DNA of 64,000 bases from Tomocerus qinae (Eukaryota > Arthropoda > Collembola > Entomobryomorpha > Tomoceridae), in NCBI GenBank assembly GCA_020055645.1, contig CM034546.1:126997875-127061874 (forward strand), written 5' to 3'. Numbering within the stretch: the first letter of the stretch is position 1; the number at the start of each line of letters is the position of its first letter. This document shows, piece by piece, positions 1 through 10,485 of the stretch. The notes beneath the pieces are model-generated. The model was not told the DNA's origin. It worked only from the letters and a program-made list of their open reading frames with translations, and did not search any database. The position numbers and the translations under genes are program-made.

Positions 1-358
1 GCGTAGGTTCGTCTATATTATTTGTGCATATACCCATTTCGCGCAACCTTGGTATATTCCCTGATTTTTAAATGTCGAAAATCTTCTAATTCACGTGTAT
101 ACAATACAGAATCCAGTTTCGGGCATGGCTAAAATTTTATATTTATTTATTTTCCTTTAATTTTTTATTCCATTCCTTTAACTTCCTATTTTAAACTATA
201 TTTTTTGATAGATGTAACTCAAAGAAAAATTACAGACAGTTTATACCGTAGGACTTTCAGCCGTCAAAAAAAATTAGTCCGAAAAAAGTCCGAAAAAGTA
301 TAGCCGTCAAAAAAAATTCCAAGTCTTTTGTAGCCGCCACGACCCACTTCCTACACTC
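1..358. repeat. Dispersed repeat, copy 1 (cut by the window edge)
   Basis: This stretch aligns almost base for base with 46331-46685. Shared blocks include GCGTAGGTTC at the start, TTCTAATTCACGTGTATACA, CCAGTTTCGGGCATGGCTAA and AGCCGTCAAAAAAAATTCCA near the end. Similarity stops abruptly after GACCCACTTCCTA in both copies, which marks one element boundary. The other end lies outside the window. No open frame or recognisable transposase is visible, so it is probably a non-autonomous element or a fragment of a larger one. Confidence 0.8.
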
Positions 359-1201
359 TGTCCTAATTTTCAGAGTTCATTAATATTTTGATTTGGAAGT
401 TTATTTACGAATGTCAAAAATATATCCTCATGGGACAAAGTATAAAGCGTAAAGTATCATAGTATAACAACATCAACAAGGCTATATTTTGCCACTTCAT
501 CATTATAGGAAGAAATTCAGCGGCAAAAGCTACTTCAGCAGATACTAAACATACGTAATACGTACTATGCATGCATCTACCTACATCCAATTTTTATCCT
601 GTTGTAAACCTCATCATCTTCAAACTTTACAACAATTCCATTTCAATTCCTAAAGTAAACAAAGCCAAAAAGCTAATAATTAACTTGAAATTGTCAAGTC
701 CGAAATTTTCACTCGAATAGATGCTTGGCCAGAGTTTTCCAAATTCCATTTGACGGTTTAGACTAATTTTTTTCCGCAAAAGTAAAACAGTTTTGGAAAT
801 TAGAGCTTTCTGATTTCTATTATCATATGCTACCTGTCGCCTGTATTTTAATTGTGTGAATTTAATACTACACCATAAAACTGTTTCAAATGACTTAATG
901 GTGTATAATTTGGTGTCTGTGTACAAAAATCCTCTTTAAAATTAATTAAATTAGTAATAACATCTCAAACTACAATTAAAATGTTGATAATGTATCAAAT
1001 AGTAAACTCAGTCACAGCTGATCACCACATTACCTGAAATTATGACAATATAATCAAGATTAATGCTTATAGACATCAATTTTGACAAATAGAATTGAAA
1101 ATGTGTGTGTAGTTTCGAATAATATCAGTATCTTGGAGTGGTGGCAAGAATTTCCAATTTACGGTCAACGGTGGTTGGTGGTAAAAAATATCAAATAAAA
1201 A
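359..1201. other. Intergenic, upstream of the FLASH-like gene
   Basis: A+T-rich sequence without a convincing exon. A 99-codon minus-strand frame at 627-926 has no recognisable motif and composition like the surrounding DNA. The promoter and 5' UTR of the plus-strand gene starting at 1202 should lie in the last few hundred bases, but I see no decisive core-promoter motif. Confidence 0.5.
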
Positions 1202-2623
1202 ATGGAAGTGGATACCAATTGGCAAGATTTGGAAACGGAGCATGATGATATTTATGGAGATCTCGAGTCATCTATATTTACATCTTCTCGGTCTACCAAA
1301 GTGAGCACTGCAGTAAAATTATAATAATTATAATAATATAAACCCAGTCAATGTCCAATTCTAATATATATTGTAAAATCGAAATTGTTGATTGTATTAT
1401 TATTATTTATTTTTTTAGAATCCAGCAGACGCTGTTCGAATAGAATCATTGTTAAAAGATAACGGAGAACTGAAACAAGAATTACAAAAATTGAAAAAAG
1501 AAAATCATATTTTGCTGAAAAATATTTCTTCTTTACATTTGACTGCCAAAAAGGAGATCGAAAAGAAAAATTTCTTAATTAACCAATTACAGCAAAAGTA
1601 TGTGAATTATTTAATATTTTATTGTCTAGAAAACGTATTGTACAACATTGCAATTTATTATAATTTTAATATTATAAAAGTAATTAATTACTCCTGATTA
1701 CGTGGAACAGCTGATCATAAATGTATTGAAATAAAATTAATTAACAATGTTACTTTATTTGTAGACTTAAGGACACTGTAAAATCAAGAATCCATAAGAT
1801 GTCAAAAAAAGACGCTGACGAAGTACTTCAAAAATGTCAAGAGGCCTATATGGAATCTCATTCGAAAGTTACCCTGGACGAAATCAAGCGAGCACTTGAA
1901 GATGGGAGACAAACAAGAAATGTGGCCGAGTGTAGCACAAAGTCATTTAAATTCGGAAACATGTCTTATTATTTTATAAATCATCAAAATCCCTGTCACA
2001 GAAAAGAAGAAATAGAATTCCCGATTGGTAAAAGTGATAAAAATGCAAACGGTGCAGCAAGTAATAAATTCCCTCCATCTTCACAATTAGAAAAACCCAA
2101 AGACGATACTAGTCCTATTAGTGATCCTAATTCAAAATTTCCTCCAAAATCTAAATATATTTCAAAAACTGAAAGTGTAACAGTAGGTCAAAATTCAAAA
2201 GGTGGTCAACGTCCCCGTGAAAGTAGTAGAGAAACATCTAATAATAATTCCACAAAAGACTCAACCAGTGCATCGCATAAGGAACAAACATCAAAATATA
2301 AAAACGGACTCGAAGTAGGAAAGCATCCGAATGTTCGCAAATCCCCAAGACACTTGAGAAATACAAAAAAGTCAACTTCTTCGCGGAGTTCGAGTCGGGA
2401 CGAGCCAAATCGTCATTCTAGGAAGTATTCATCTGAAAGAAGTTTCTCAAGACCTGAAAATATTTATAAAAAACATTATGATCGAAATATGAGTCGAGAT
2501 CGAGAGCGGAGTTCTAGAGGAGACAGTAGAAGTGATTCCCCCCATCCCTATTCTTCCTCCGAACGTGCCTCAAGAAACAGCACCACTCGTTCGGGCAAAC
2601 GACATCATCGAGAAATAAGCTAA
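1202..2623 (+). CDS. FLASH / CASP8AP2-like protein (histone pre-mRNA processing)
   Basis: Three exons (1202-1300, 1419-1597, 1765-2623) join in frame to 378 codons. The start at 1202 gives an acidic N-terminus with DIYGDLES near residue 16, matching the DIYAGLDS-type segment at the start of animal FLASH. Exon 2 encodes a coiled coil with LLKNISSLHLTAKKEIEKKN, the counterpart of the FLASH LKKNISALIKTARVEI block. The rest is low-complexity, rich in Ser, Arg, Lys and Asn, with RS-like stretches near residues 290-378. In the family, the N-terminal part binds Lsm11 of the U7 snRNP and recruits the cleavage complex that trims replication-dependent histone pre-mRNAs in the nuclear histone locus body. 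Those roles are inferred from family knowledge. The protein is much shorter than vertebrate FLASH (about 2000 residues) and shows no clear C-terminal SANT-like region. Identification rests on the first 100 residues. Confidence 0.7.
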
Positions 2624-3506
2624 CCTGTTGTCAACTTTATAAACACAATTGCAGTATCCGACCATGAAACTCAACTGTTAATACACATTAAAATATCTAT
2701 GTACAAAGTGAATTTTCTTACATTATACATTTGTTAAATTTTTGGAATTTTTTGAGGTGATAACAAGCGCTATTAATATAAATATTTCAAAAAAATAGAT
2801 ACACAAAAATCCATGTTCAATAAAAATATTTCAAAGTTCAATTTTTAGTATTTTTTTTAAAATACTTTCAAAAATTCTCTTAAAATATGCTGATACCAAG
2901 TTAGTTTTAAAACAGATTTAAAGACAGACTTTTAATCCATGTTATAATGTATTCAGGACCGGATTTTGCATTATTGTTTATATGGTCCTGTATAATTGTG
3001 TGGGGACTTGTGGTCATAAATATTTCTTTTAAAATGCTTTAATATTTCTTTGACTTTGCACAATCATTGAATTTGATGAAATCTAGCAAAAAGGCTCAAA
3101 ATTACGGTATTTTATTATATACTTTAAAGTTTTCAAAATCAAAGTAATTTTACATTTGTTATACATACATATACATCAAATCTCTTTCTAGCTATTTGTA
3201 TAACAAGTTTTCTCTAGAGTTACATTATTTATATACTGATATTTGAATTATAAATATGCATGTAGACAATAATATATAACAGTATATAATGTACAAACTG
3301 GTAAAGAAAGCTTCTGAATTTATACACATTTCACAAACCTACTTTATAACAACGCTTAATATAGCATAGAATAGAAATACAGCTGCAAACAAAGTAGCAA
3401 AATATATCTTTTGAAATGAAACATAAAAGTTTATGAGATAATTTTAATACGAAACAAACAGCTGACAAACAAGTACAAATCAAAAATGAACATTTTTTAA
3501 CATCAT
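2624..3506. other. Intergenic between FLASH-like and Misato (convergent 3' ends)
   Basis: A+T-rich spacer between two genes whose 3' ends face each other. A possible polyadenylation signal, AATAAA, for the plus-strand gene lies near 2819. No other gene or repeat is evident. Confidence 0.5.
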
Positions 3507-5532
3507 TTATATGTATTTCTGGTGCAGAGTCAGTATTTCGTCAAGGCACTCGTTATACTCATCAAGCTCCATCACATCGCATTTCGTTAGCACCGCTCTT
3601 GACACTTTCATCGTCCGTTTATTCGTCGCTTCTGTCGACAAGGACTCCAGAAAATTACCAACGTCGGAGCTGTTGCTTCCTGCCACGACGCAGCTACCTA
3701 TAAAATATAAAATATTCGAAATTCGCACTCAATTTGCTTGATTCACGTTACAATTAAGATTTAAAAAGTAATATTATTATTACCTCGATGAGAGGGTGTG
3801 TGAACAGGAGTTACAATGTTAGTCGAGTTCGGCCATGTCTCATTTGCAAAAAGTTGCACACAACCTTTGGTCGTGCCGATTGTCCTTCTTTCCGTATTCT
3901 TCGGCCTGGAAAACACAATTTAGGTGTTAGAAATTTAAAATTCATGATTTATAACTATATCCTCTGCCAAAATATTTTCTCATAAATATTTCATCAAGTA
4001 TTGGTTGTAAAATTTTTGCTTACAATTTCTTTATCTTTCATTATTATTTCTCTTACCCGCTATCCGTATGCTTTATTATTTTCCAATTATTTTTATTAGT
4101 AACTGGTTAACCAAATAGATTATGCTTACAAAATGTTGCTGAATCCCCGAGGGACAATAAAGTTGGAGTAGGATTTCGTCATTTCGATTTCCACATTGGG
4201 TGTCAAACTCATGAGTGGGAGTCCATTTTCATTCAAAGTTTCGAAGAGAGTCTTATCAGGAATCATCGGGATAAGAGCAGATAAAGCCGTGAGTTTGCGA
4301 CCATGGGCATTCAGTAGTCCAGCCACATCGATAGGACTGACACTGTCTCGTTTCAAGGAATACGGCGCTGTCAGCGTTTCCAACGCCAGTCCAATATACT
4401 CTTCATCTTTGCCCTAAACACAAAATTCAGACAATCCAAATAGTATACCTGTTCTTATTTATACTATAGTATAATTTAGAGACATTGGTATTTATTATTT
4501 ATTACCTGAAAATTAGAGCTCCTGCGAAGAAGCGGTTGCTGGAAGAGTTTTTGGAAGGGGGAAATACATGAGAAAAGGGAAGAGTGAGTATTCAGACTGT
4601 TGATAAGAAGTGCAACGTTCATGGTCCGCAGTCTATGGTCAGCGTTCATTAGCGATGGCCCTGCAAGGGCAAAGGAAACCAAAGTTTTCTTTTCGTAATC
4701 ATCACTCAACAGCTGCAGCATCTTTTCGGTCAACCCACCAAAACCATCCACATCACTCAACACTTGGAGTGCCTGTCAAAAGTTTTTGTTAAATTTATAA
4801 ATCGCCCTATTATAAATTATCCCATTTAAAGCGAAATAAAAGATTTTAATTAAAAATATATTAATAGTCAAATGGAATAAAACACCTGGAGGCGATCGCA
4901 TTCTTCCGCGTAGGTTCGTACGCAGTCTTCCAGTTGTTCTTCCAAAGTTGAAAAATGGAGACGTCCCTCTGAGAAGTGTTCCAGTGTTCCGGAATTGGAG
5001 TTGGGTAGGAGGATCTTTTCACAATCCCAGCGGACAATATCCGTCCAATTTTCCCTCGTCCCGTCGTCCTCCTCCTCATCCTCCTCGCACTTCTCTACAG
5101 CTCCGTCCCAATTCGCTTCTGCTGACTCTGACACTTCTTTCTCCTTCGCTGTCTTTTTACGGTGTCGGACACAATTGCTCTTGAAGTCTACTGCAACCAC
5201 CCGAGGGTGATAAGGTTTTCTCCACAGAACATTCCAATCAAATTCACTATCCTCTCTAAAATTCCCCAGCTAAAATAACACATTATATATTTAACATAAT
5301 TTAGTTTCATTAAAATCAAGGTATTCAAAAATTCGACTACACTTTGCTTACGATGCGATTACATTTACATTAAAATTAAAGTGCTTTTCTGCAATAAAGG
5401 ATATACTAGTCATTGGTCATTGATCATATTAAAAAAATTATGTCAATAAATTACCTGATAGTTGAACCAATGAGCACCGACGTAGTTTGAAAAATTGCCA
5501 AAGTGCAAATTGATGATCTCTCCAGAAGCCAT
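3507..5532 (-). CDS. MSTO1: Misato homolog (tubulin-like mitochondrial distribution protein)
   Basis: Six exons on the minus strand (5532-5455, 5269-4886, 4772-4506, 4413-4130, 3905-3784, 3697-3507) join with matching phases into 441 codons. Exon 1 begins MASGEIINLHFGNFSNYVGA followed by HWFNYQ, the Misato segment-II N-terminus (human HFAGFVGAHWWNQQ). Exons 2-3 hold LEEQLEDCVRTYAEECDRLQ and then ALQVLSDVDGFGGLT, matching the family pattern of Glu-Glu-Cys-Asp-x-Leu-Gln before a tubulin-like Gly-rich loop. Misato proteins combine a segment-II domain with a divergent tubulin fold and act in mitochondrial distribution or fusion and chromosome segregation. The protein is about 130 residues shorter than human or fly Misato. 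The loss lies mainly in the acidic linker and the middle region. Introns are short (about 90-280 bases). Identification is firm; function is by family. Confidence 0.88.
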
Positions 5533-5756
5533 ACTCGCAATTATCTTTACTAAGGTTTGACCAAACTTTAAACTTCCTTAAATTGGCAACAGATAAAGAT
5601 AAAACTGATAAAAAGGAATGTGCTGTGTGAAATTGCAATAATATGAATCTGGCGCTTATGAGCAGGGGACCTAGTCATAGTCTCAGTAGTAGTAGCATCA
5701 AAGTCAGCATCAAAGCATAATTCTACATCTGGCAATGTGCAATTTTCTGGACAATT
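5533..5756. promoter_or_regulatory. Presumed upstream region of Misato
   Basis: Sequence immediately upstream of the Misato start codon on the minus strand. No clear core-promoter element was recognised. It ends at a small transposable element at 5757. Confidence 0.25.
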
Positions 5757-5898
5757 CAGGGCCGCAGCCAGAAAAAAATTTCGGGAGGGGCACCAAGAAA
5801 AAATTTTTTGCGATTTTAGACAAAAATTTCTTTATTTTTCTCGATTTCGGGGGGGGGGGGGCACGTGCCCCGGTGCCCCCCCCCTCGCTGCGGCCCTG
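5757..5898. mobile_element. hAT-type MITE, 142 bp
   Basis: The ends are inverted repeats: CAGGGCCGCAGC on the left and GCTGCGGCCCTG on the right. The flanks are a near-perfect 8-bp target duplication, GGACAATT (5749-5756) and GCACAATT (5899-5906). CAGGG-type ends with 8-bp duplications are characteristic of hAT transposons. The interior carries a G-run/C-run hairpin (about 5850-5885) that produces spurious proline- and glycine-rich open frames on both strands. No coding capacity. Confidence 0.82.
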
Positions 5899-5906
5899 GC
5901 ACAATT

Positions 5907-6614
5907 CAGTAAATTACTTTCAAAAGCATATACTGGAAACTTTTTATTTTATTACTCTCTACTCCCTGCAGTTAATAATTAAATTTATCAGTTTTCACAT
6001 TCTTTCTAACTATACATGCCACGCTTGGTAACTATGCTCATGAATTGCAATGCAAATGATTAAGCTTCCAATGCCCATTATCATTTAAATGAATAATACC
6101 TATTAGCTTTAACAAATTAAAAAAAATATTGCCTAACTTTTACACATTTATTTATACATTAAGTCGTAACTTCAAAAGAAGACTTTTATGAGGGAAAAAA
6201 AGTGGGAAATCTACTATTCTCATAAATATTTGATAAAAAATGGTACAACTTTATTTACAGATTAATTTCAATATGATCAGATCATTTAATTCATACCAGA
6301 GTTGTTGTAATTGAAAATGTTTTTAAGGAACACCACTAAAACCTAAATTAATATTAATGTAACAAGTATTCAATTCTAATCATTAAGTATTAACTTTTAC
6401 CTTGTCTTGTCTCACAGTTCGTCTGCGACCGAACAGAAATACACATAATATATTATTGATTGTTATACAAAACAAAACTAACATTACCGTTATTACTAGT
6501 TGGAAAATATAAACTTATGAAGTCTAAAGTCAGGACACATTTTATTACTAAGTCACAGTCTATTAGAATAGGTTAGAATCTTAACTAAATCAGTCGTCAA
6601 CTTAGTTAATACAA
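5907..6614. other. Intergenic between the MITE and the PRMT 3' end
   Basis: A+T-rich sequence without supported exons. The 3' UTR of the minus-strand methyltransferase gene probably occupies its right-hand part. Confidence 0.45.
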
Positions 6615-8525
6615 TCACATGAGACTGTATTCATTTTGCTGATGGAATGAGCCACCCTGACCTTCGTAATCAATTTTTAGAACGAAGTCAATTCTTCGTT
6701 TGTTTCTAGCATTTTGCTGGGCCTTAAAAGTTCCTGTGATTTTTTCTCCCTGAAATATAAACAAAGTTGTATCACGATAAAAACTATGATTATCATAACC
6801 CAATCGAAAAATATTATATTATGGAGACTATTATTAGTTCCTAACCTCGAATATCGGGATGTAGCCATTTAAGTAGAAACATGTTTGCATCCAATGGGTA
6901 AGTGGTAAACCAGGATGAGTTGAAATCAACCAAGTCTTTTTTGGTGTAGGAGGGAATTTTACTATGAAGTATGTCGCCAGTGCACTAATGTAATCTTGCC
7001 TTTTAGCAGTTATAGTAAAATCAACTTCAAAATTGACATCTTCCTTCTTCATTGTATACAGATCGAATTCGATAAGTGGGACAGCGTTCGTTACCATCTG
7101 AAATATTATACATATCATTCAAATAGTAATTTAGAAAAGGGCATAAAAAGTTAGCAAAGCAAGACTTTTTTTTTAAAATAGTTAATAATTCAAAAACCCA
7201 ACCTGTGCGTGATCAACCCTTTTGATGACAGGATATCCGAGAGAAAAGTTCTTTAAGCAGCTTACATCTACATTTCCAAGTTTGTGGCTATAAAGGTCGT
7301 ATTTCCAATCATAAAAAGCCAAATCTTCCATACCGAAAATATACAATCTACATTTCTCAGGAAACATGAGCCCATTAGGAGCTAGCCATTTGTCTCTGGC
7401 ATACAAGACGGAGTCCAACATTGATTCGTATATCAAACAATAACCCATCCATTCACTAATGATAACATCCACCGATTTATGCAAAGAAGGAAGATCAAAT
7501 TCTTCAACGGAGCCTATAAAAGATATAATACGTTGACAACAAACACTTTCGGTAAATTCCAATCAAGTCATACTGATATTGTAGCATTAGCTAGGGTTTT
7601 AAAAACAAAACTGAGTATAATTACCGTGTAATACCCTTATTCGGTGGTACCATCGGTTTTTGTTAACAATCTTTTGCGTATACTCTGCAATGCCGCTTCT
7701 TTCAATCGCATACACCTCCTTAGCTCCATTTACAACAGCAAAAAGGGACAAAATTCCAGTACCACAGCCGACGTCCATAACTGTTTTTCCCTAAAAATAC
7801 AAAGAAAAATAATTTAGATTTTTTAAGTTGAAAACCTACTTAAAGTGCAAGAAAACTAAGAAAATTTCTCGTGAAACTTAAATAAAACGTTCAAAGTCAA
7901 TGAAGGACAATAGAAATTAAATTAAAATGATGTTATTATCGTGTTGAATTCGAAAATTTAATCATAATTATCAAGGGCATTTTCAAAGTAGATCTAGACG
8001 ACTATGACTATATATAATACTATATTCCACAAAAATACAAACCTCAAGATATTTTTTGTGTGCTTCTATAGTATCTCTATAAGTCTCTGTTCTGATTTTA
8101 TCTCGTATCATTCTGAAATGAATTGCAACCTTCTCATAAGAGCCAAAGTAATGTTCGTCAAATAATTTAGCAATAGCTTCTTTCTCCTTCTCTGTCAACT
8201 CTTTCTCATCTGAATCCTTAAATCCAACTATATTGTCTTCCTGTAATAACAATGCACAGGTCCTGACAGTTGACTGAGGTTGAGGGCTACTTGCTGCAGT
8301 AACGCCGGTTGCAGTTGAATGTAAGCTTCTGCGCTTCGTAGACCAACGTGGTCGTCCTCCTCTGGGGGTGCTCCCTCTTAAGCTGAGCTGTGCGACTGCA
8401 TTCTCTAAATTGCTACAATTACCGGAACCTGACACCACCGATCCCCTTGTTGAGGCATTACTATGTAATCCTCTTCGTTTAGTAGACCAACGTGCACGTG
8501 GTAACAAACCTGCCGGTAAACTCAT
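6615..8525 (-). CDS. Type I protein arginine methyltransferase, PRMT1-like
   Basis: Five exons (8525-8043, 7790-7625, 7513-7203, 7097-6846, 6749-6615) join to 448 codons with matching phases. The catalytic core is complete. The N-terminal helix has HYFGSYEKVAIHFRMIRDKI (compare YFDSYxxxxIHxxML), motif I is VMDVGCGTGILS near residues 165-176, post-I is YAIERS, the double-E loop is SEWMGYCLIYESML with Glu237 and Glu246, and the THW loop is at 387-389. Members transfer methyl groups from S-adenosylmethionine to arginine, giving mono- and asymmetric dimethylarginine on histone H4 and RNA-binding proteins. The N-terminal extension of about 120 residues is unusual: it is basic and Ser-rich, with two copies of a 13-residue motif, RARWSTKRRGLHS (10-22) and RPRWSTKRRSLHS (58-70). 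The fold and activity are well supported. Assignment to PRMT1 rather than PRMT3, 6 or 8 rests on the double-E and C-terminal regions. Confidence 0.88.
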
Positions 8526-9473
8526 CTTTGATCTTGAATGCTAAAAACAAATGAAAGAAAATCATTAATTGTTACCTTACTTTCATCGATACCGATCAAA
8601 TATCAAAAGAAGTACTAACAACTAAGCTTAAGCTTCATCATTAATTAATTACACATTCGAAAAAATCAAAAACTGAATCACTTTTTTTAAAATAAAGGTT
8701 TGTTTGGGATGGAATGTAATCAGTACTTTTCGATCTCTGTTCCTCTCCGTCTACTCCTTACCTCTGGAAATCTTCAACTGTCAACGGTCACTAACTATCC
8801 GGATTTTGGCAAGCTGCTGGCGGTTTGGTCTTTTGTCGACGAAATCACAACGAATACTGATGAGTGAATGAACAGTGATCACTTCAACGCTTCTGGAAGC
8901 TTCTTTGGCTCTCCCGATATGTTGATGGTCATAGAGGGCATAATAATCTATGTTTATAGTTTAAGGCGTCGTCATCCGGCTGCACTGTTTACTTGCTTAC
9001 TGTAGAATATATTATTGTAGTCGTAGTAGTAGTAGTGGTAGTTGATCAGTTTCGTTGTACAGTCGTTCGTAAGTAACTAGCCAAAACGCACATGGGTCGC
9101 GGGTCGGTCTTCGATGACACCTGTGATTCAGGCAGTGAAACTACAACTGCATTGATCAATCTATAATATCACTGATCACTGTATACTGTATACATTTTAT
9201 AAGAATGTTTCCCTAGGTATGAAAATTAGTAATCTTCAACTGTGACATCATCAACACTTTCAGTTGTCAGTCTCGCTGGAGAATCAGTTGACTTGGAGTT
9301 AGATTCGGTGCTCATCTTAAAAATACATGCATATTTACAGATTTTAATCTCCGAGGTAGTTTTTAAGGTATGTATATGTCATATGTATTGGTAGTGCATT
9401 TTGTGCATCAACCAAGAAAGGAAAATATTATTGTATACCTATTATATGATTTTCCAATGGTAATTTTTATTTT
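8526..9473. other. Intergenic, upstream of PRMT
   Basis: Presumed promoter and 5' UTR of the methyltransferase. A (GTA)n-like stretch lies at about 9018-9042. A 29-codon minus-strand frame at 9315-9226 begins MSTESNSKSTDSPARLTTES and ends with a stop. It is Ser/Thr-rich and might be an upstream exon or a small peptide, but nothing confirms it. Confidence 0.35.
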
Positions 9474-9635
9474 ATTCCAATTATTTTGATATTTTTTTCA
9501 CTTCAATTATTCCAATTATTTTGATAATATTTTTTTCATTTCAATTATTCCAATTATTTTGATAATTTTTTTTAATTTCAATTATTCCAATTATTTTGAT
9601 AATATTTTTTCATTTCAATTATTCCAATATTTTGG
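9474..9635. repeat. Tandem repeat, about 40-bp A+T-rich unit
   Basis: About four units of a pattern containing CAATTATTCCAATTATTTTG, followed by a variable T-run, are arranged head to tail. Small length differences lie in the T-runs. This is a minisatellite with no coding potential. Confidence 0.85.
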
Positions 9636-10001
9636 TTTCTATTAATTTATTGGATACGATAAATGTTACTATAAACTATAGGCATACAATTTCTTCCAAT
9701 TTTTTAAATTAGATACGCCAAAAAGACCCCCGGGGTCCAGAAAAACATTGAATGCCCAGATAAAACAATGGATTATAGAAATATCAAATGTCAAATTTTG
9801 TTTAAATTCTGTATGAACTATTTTTTTAAAACCGAACGGCAATCGGCAAGGGGTATCCTAAAGCTCGCCTGACTAAATTAGTATCGTATGCCGAATACAC
9901 TATACAAATGGTAAAGAATATAAATCCCAACGTAATATATATATATACTATATAATATACTATTTTTTCTAGTAATAGAAATCGTATTAATCAATACATT
10001 T
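9636..10001. other. Spacer between two minisatellites
   Basis: A+T-rich sequence with no gene or repeat that I can support. Confidence 0.4.
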
Positions 10002-10159
10002 TTGACTATCAAAATCAAAAGAAAATCAGCATACATTAATATTGACTATCAAAATCAAAAGAAAATCAACATACATTAATATTGTTGACTACCAATATGA
10101 AAAGAAAATCAACACACATTAATATTGACTATCAAAATCAAAAGAAAATCAACATATTG
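10002..10159. repeat. Tandem repeat, 40-bp unit, about four copies
   Basis: Units contain TTGACTATCAAAATCAAAAG followed by AAAATCAACATACATTAATA. The third copy has three extra bases and several substitutions, and a partial copy recurs near 10345-10378. Units abut directly without unique spacers, so this is a minisatellite and not a CRISPR array. It lies downstream of the polymerase gene on the minus strand. Confidence 0.85.
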
Positions 10160-10485
10160 TTTTACATTATGTGTATTGCTAATTTCGGTCTACAAGCTAT
10201 TTTTTCTGAGTTTATTTTTGCCTTTAATGTAATGTCACAATTTTGTTTCCTTACTATTGTAAGTTTGATTGGGCCTAAATCAGGGAAAAATGAAAGAACC
10301 TCATGTAGCTATTGGTCTGTTGAATAAAACACAAACTTACATGCATACATTAATATTGACTGTCAAAATCAAAATAAAATTCCGTTCGAAACACAAAAAC
10401 TTTCATAGACTAAACCTCCATGTCGTAGCCGATGTCATTTACTGCACTTAAGGAAACCTAATGATTTTTATTATCGTTAAATTCC
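10160..10485. other. Downstream flank of the polymerase eta-like gene
   Basis: Non-coding A+T-rich sequence with one degenerate copy of the neighbouring 40-bp repeat near 10345-10378. Probably the 3' UTR and flank of the minus-strand gene. Confidence 0.4.

Noticed and set aside
4868..5210. Plus-strand frames rich in Ser and Pro
   Set aside because: They are antisense shadows of Misato exon 2, which has family homology on the minus strand.
5710..5982. Overlapping Pro/Gly-rich open frames on both strands
   Set aside because: They fall inside the 142-bp hAT-type MITE and come from its G-run/C-run hairpin; such frames recur wherever the element is inserted.
10002..10159. Regular 40-bp repeats, considered as a CRISPR array
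   Set aside because: Units abut without unique spacers, and the setting is a eukaryotic intron-rich genome.
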